In this document: in pieces, positions 60,126 to 64,000 of the stretch
Layout: the number at the start of each line of letters is the position of its first letter
Position numbering within the stretch: position 1 is the first letter of the stretch
Assembly: GCA_003254905.1 (NCBI GenBank)
Contig: QANU01002159.1
Location: forward strand, 174,833 to 238,832
DNA length: 64,000 nt
Direction: 5' to 3'
Source: Nissolia schottii
Taxonomy: Eukaryota > Streptophyta > Magnoliopsida > Fabales > Fabaceae
Program-made: the position numbers and the translations under genes
The notes under the pieces: generated by a model
The model's database searches: none
Told to the model about the DNA's origin: nothing
The model's input: the letters and a program-made list of their open reading frames with translations, nothing else

Positions 60126-62090
60126 AAAATAAATAGACACTCTAAACGGACTTGTCCACCAAACAAACTTGTCAAACAAGCCAATTTATTTATCAACTAA
60201 ATAACTAATAAAATAGAAATAATGTTTTTTTTAATTAATGAATTTTGACATTAACTAAAAAGACAAAAGATTGTTGATTTTATTTGGCAGGGCTTCTTTT
60301 ATAGGTGCAGCCCCTTTATGCAAATTCACTTTAAGGAATCCAAAGTGTTATTTGATGACTTATTAAAGGGTGTTAATATAAATATGTATAATTATCATCA
60401 ATGCTAACTTCCTTTCTAGCACATAGTATTGCATACCACAGTTGCAAATTTGATGGTACTCTTGATCACAGTGGCTGTGTTACTTCATAGAGTGACATTA
60501 CTCAAGAATAAGCAGCATCATAGAGGCTATTTCACTCAGCTAAAGACAACTCCATCTATTACAACTACCTCTTTTCTATTAAGTAACACATTGAGTGTCC
60601 TTATTTGCTTAATGTAACTTATAACTCCCTTTTATTGACTTATATAGGCACATATATTCGTTCAAATTCCAACTTACCTGCAGCGCTAAATGCTGATTTA
60701 CATGTTTTAACTTAGTCCCAGCTGTTTAAAGGAACACTCAAATGTGTCGCACTTTTGGTTTACGCTAAAACATCTAAAATTTGGTCACAAGTATACATGT
60801 ATGGCTCTCCAATCATTCTACACTGCCAATCATGGAACCTTATCCTTCACTCTTAAGTTGTGAATTCTGTGATGCCTTGTAATCAAAGAAAGAGAAGGAA
60901 CAATCTATTAACTATGTTTCAATGATTAATCAAGGTACACATGAGAATATAAAATGCATGAATTAGTTGTATGAATGAAGGAATTCATGAGAATTTTGCG
61001 GTAACTTAATGTGCACGTTAATTTATATTATAAGTTCAACCACAATGAGGATAGATCTCCTGTCCATCATCCATGATTTATGTGCAATGGTTGAAAGAGC
61101 TCAAAAAATGATTTTTTTTAAAAAAATATTTTATTATTTGTTCCAAACAACTTTATATTTCAATATGTTAAATTAGAATTATAGCTTACAAATAAAACTT
61201 AGATATCATGTACAAGATTAAGACAACCCTCCCTTTTTATAAACATCGCGAAGCCTTTGGCATCAACAATTTGAAAAATATCGATAAAAATAGTAAATTA
61301 TTTAATACTAAATTTTTGGGCAGATAATATGTCAAAAGCTTAAAGTTAAAGCATTGACTAAGCTAATAGAATCAAACTGCTTTAATAGGAAATTTTGAGT
61401 TTGAATGTTCGTTGGTAAGTCATTAAATTATCATCCGTGAACATGCCAGTGATGCCATAATTTAAACGTGAGAAACATCAAAACATTGTTTCATTTTGAC
61501 TTCTAGAACTTATGAACAACTAAATTTAGACCCAAAAAAAATGCGATATTATTTAGTTTAATATAAAATAAATTAATAAATGATACCTCAATCTTGTAAA
61601 CTATAATAATAAGTTAATAACTATCTTTCACTTTTTATTTATAGTACCAATCAAACAACAAAGGCTTCTGTAAAGCCTTAATTTCCTTTTGTTAGTACTT
61701 GGCATACACGTCCATTACATATGCAAATCAACAATAAAATGTTAAGAATAATGACATTGTGAACAGATATCAAATTACAGAAATAGAATTAGTTATTTTA
61801 AAACAAATCACCTGTTAATTTTTTAAAAAAACAAATGAGCTTAATAAATTTGCATTTACAATTTAGTGACTTGACCAGGGCAGATGTGGATGCGTTTATG
61901 AAACAATGATTGAGTGTTGTTGCAGAGATTGAAGAGGAGACCATGATGGATTGGAGCACTTTAGATCCTTATGGGTGGCAACGTGAGTGCACAACCAGGT
62001 GACAAAGGTGTAGGAGATAGCAGTGGGTTATCTGAAATGCTATGACAGAGGCGAACCCAATAAGGATAGCTCTGGCTAAGCGAGGGAGAC
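60126..62090. other. Intergenic, no gene seen
   Basis: AT-rich with scattered short frames; nothing recognised on either strand. Confidence 0.5.
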
Positions 62091-62500
62091 TATGCCTGAC
62101 TACCGTAGCAAAGCATATGAGGTAGTCAGGCATGAGCAGAGGGAATTGGATTTGGTCTTGAGGAAGAGGTTCAAGGCAAGGTGGGGGTTGTTCTTGATGC
62201 AGAGAACGATTTGGGAAAATTATGAGAGGTTTAAATTGTTGTTGTAGACAGAAGGATTGTGATCAAGCAAAACTTTGAGTGTTTGTGTGTGAGAATGGAG
62301 CCGACGGTTTCTATTATGAAGCTTTGGGAGACTAAAGTTGTGCTAGGATTGAGAAAGAGGAAGAATGAGGGGTTCGGAATGGGGAAGAGGGATTTGGGGA
62401 TGGAATGACAACTCAACAAATAAGCTGACGTGGGGAATGCAAATAGGAAGATATAAGAAATTATATATTATTAGATTTAGACCTGCGCAATGTGTGAAAA
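61880..62500 (-). other. GC-richer unidentified block ending in a Helitron-like word
   Basis: It stands out from AT-rich flanks. A minus-strand ATG frame at 62419-62231 (62 codons) starts MLSCHSIPKSLFPIPNPSFF, looks like a targeting peptide and then meets a stop. At 62476-62496 the minus strand reads CACACATTGCGCAGGTCTAA, similar to the hairpin ends at 30001 and 44590. A captured gene fragment is possible, but I cannot name it. Confidence 0.3.
62092..62133. repeat. Perfect 13-bp inverted repeat (hairpin)
   Basis: ATGCCTGACTACC (62092-62104) and its exact reverse complement GGTAGTCAGGCAT (62121-62133) are separated by 16 bases. It lies in a GC-richer block (61880-62460) without a recognised gene. 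It is not a terminator; function unknown. Confidence 0.7.
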
Positions 62501-62904
62501 AATAAAGTTATTGAAATGAATGTATATATTTTTTTAAAAAAAAAGAGAGATATGTGATATTATTTAGTTTAATATAAAAATAAATTAATAGATGATACCT
62601 CAATTTTTTTTAGATAAGTAATATGTCTTCTTATTAAAACTTGGACACACCAAGAAAGGATAAAAAGTACAAAAGGGTCCAAAAAGAACACAAGAGACAC
62701 ATGGTACAATAGAAACCAAGAGGACTACATAAACATCCCACCCCCACCCCACCAAGACTCAACAATGCTCGACAAGACATAAGTAAGGCCTCATTAAAAC
62801 CTCCATAAGCGAAACCCAGTGGGAGAAACTTCTGGATTTTTTAGGGAGGAAAAAGAGTACTATACTTGAGTCTAGTTAAGGGGACCCAAAAGAAGAGAGA
62901 AGAA

Positions 62905-63340
62905 AGAAACTAGGGTTAAATATATTTTTAACCCCTCATAAATTTTGATTTTGTGTTTTACCCATCATAAATTTTTTCGCTAAAGATTGTCTCTCATAAA
63001 TTTTTTTGGAAGGTTTTAGTCCATGCCATCATGTTAAGCTATTAACCACTGAAGTGACAATTGACTTGGTCATGTGGCGAAGGTGAGAGAAAAAGGGGAA
63101 GAGAGAAGTAGGTGAAGGCACGTGAGTGAGGCCGCTTCACTAGAAGCAGCGGGGGTGGCGACTCATGAACTCTAGCGAAGAAAATGAAGAAGATAGCAAA
63201 CATATGCTGAGAGCAACACGAAAGTAAGTAGAAGAAGCAATTATTGGGTTAATCATGTCACGTGCGTGGTACATGACCTACCACGTGACCAAGTTAATTG
63301 TCATGTTAGTTGTTAACTGAAACACCCTAAGTAACTGTTT
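62905..63340. mobile_element. Mutator-like relic with GC-rich centre, right end cut
   Basis: The left end starts GGGTTAAATATATTTTTAAC. The subterminal blocks GTGACAATTGACTTGGTCAT (63054 on) and, as reverse complement near 63300, ATGACAATTAACTTGGTCAC form an inverted pair. The outer right repeat is missing beyond about 63335. The centre (63110-63190) is GC-rich and has no recognised family. Confidence 0.45.
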
Positions 63341-64000
63341 ACCCGTACGTAGTAAACAAAGCTCACTAGGTTGGTTTCTACCTGGTCGGAATACCTTAGT
63401 CTATTGTTATCTTTTGAAAATAATTATTTACGAAAATAGGGACCAATTTTAAACTTTTCATTCATGTTGCATAATTACAAAATAGAGCCATGCGTCAGAA
63501 AGAATAATATATCAAAGCGTGTAAATGTAAGATAAATAACCATCCATAAACATCCACTATATACTCAGGNGATAGAAATTAAATTAATTCTTCGAATTTT
63601 ATTTCATTTTTATCTTATCTTTTCCTTATTAACATGTTCTTAATTATTTATTAGGCGGAATTTTAGCGAAGAGAAAAACTTGGGTTGTTACATTAACGAC
63701 ATAACATGACATAGAAACTATAATCACTAGAAACAACATAATAAACCAAATCGCCCTTCCAAGCTCTATTAGTTGCTACCTTTTGCAAAAACATAAGGGA
63801 CTAAAGACCTTCTTAGGAGACTCATTAGCCTCCGAAACAAGCTCGCCTAAGACAAATAAATGACTAATGAGCACCCAATGTCATGCTTATGTAGGGTTAG
63901 CCACCATAATTTATACTTGGTTCCAAGTTTCACATCATACTTGTGACATAGTTTCTTCCATTCAAGAAGCCAAAATTCAACAAAACGCATTGTTTCAGCT
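63341..64000. other. Intergenic, contains an assembly N at 63570
   Basis: No gene is visible up to the window edge. A single N at 63570 marks a gap or an ambiguous base. GGTTGTTACA near 63685 resembles the LTR ends seen at 1830 and 14100. Confidence 0.4.

Noticed and set aside
62231..62419. Small gene on the minus strand with a transit-peptide-like start
   Set aside because: The frame stops after 62 codons with no acceptor or continuation found, so it is kept only as part of an unidentified block.
1..64000. tRNA, rRNA, CRISPR or bacterial-type operon features
   Set aside because: Looked for by eye on both strands. No cloverleaf-type blocks, rRNA signatures or spaced repeat arrays were recognised, and the DNA is clearly plant nuclear.

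Overview
The window is nuclear DNA of a flowering plant, most likely a papilionoid legume. The background is AT-rich and intergenic. Genes have many introns with GT/AG borders and plant-type chloroplast transit peptides, and the spaces between genes are packed with MITEs, LINEs and LTR-element relics. The beta-carbonic anhydrase resembles the pea chloroplast enzyme closely. The exact species cannot be read from the sequence. All exon borders were set by hand from splice signals, reading frame and remembered family sequences; they were not computed. Left part (1-24600): retroelement remnants near 1-1835, then a compact intronless DUF1645 gene (10228-11121, +) with its own TATA box. Beyond it is a long transposon-rich stretch. 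It holds a solo LTR with a Mutator-type MITE nested in it, a broken fragment of the mitochondrial ribosomal protein mS33 gene (16495-16704), a hAT-like element that has picked up the last coding exon of a tonoplast sugar transporter (18601-19459), and a head-to-head inverted pair of Stowaway-like MITEs (20530-21128). Centre (24698-44317): three well-preserved multi-exon genes. Chloroplast beta-carbonic anhydrase (+, 9 exons plus an alternative tenth) is followed, tail to tail, by chloroplast lumen protease DEG1 (-, 8 exons). Next, on the same strand, is a mitochondrial outer-membrane beta-barrel protein of the OM47 type (-, 14 exons, with an assembly gap inside exon 3). DEG1 and OM47 are also neighbours in Arabidopsis (At3g27925/At3g27930 from memory), so this is an old gene pair. 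Right part (44500-64000): a degenerate LINE, Mutator-like and Helitron-like relics, a broken Ty1/copia element, then L-aspartate oxidase (+, 7 coding exons, 53086-57335), the plastid entry enzyme of NAD synthesis. After that there is only intergenic and transposon-derived DNA. In Arabidopsis the beta-CA2 and aspartate oxidase loci also lie close together (At5g14740/At5g14760 from memory), so the gene content fits two merged or fractionated ancestral segments. The four intact multi-exon genes do not form a pathway. Three act in plastids (CO2/bicarbonate exchange, thylakoid-lumen proteolysis, NAD precursor synthesis) and one in the mitochondrial outer membrane. I found no new defence or enzyme system. 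The most unusual item is the hAT-like element with a captured, still-open sugar-transporter exon. Next come the two-ended carbonic anhydrase transcript and several non-autonomous elements whose ends and target-site duplications can be read directly.
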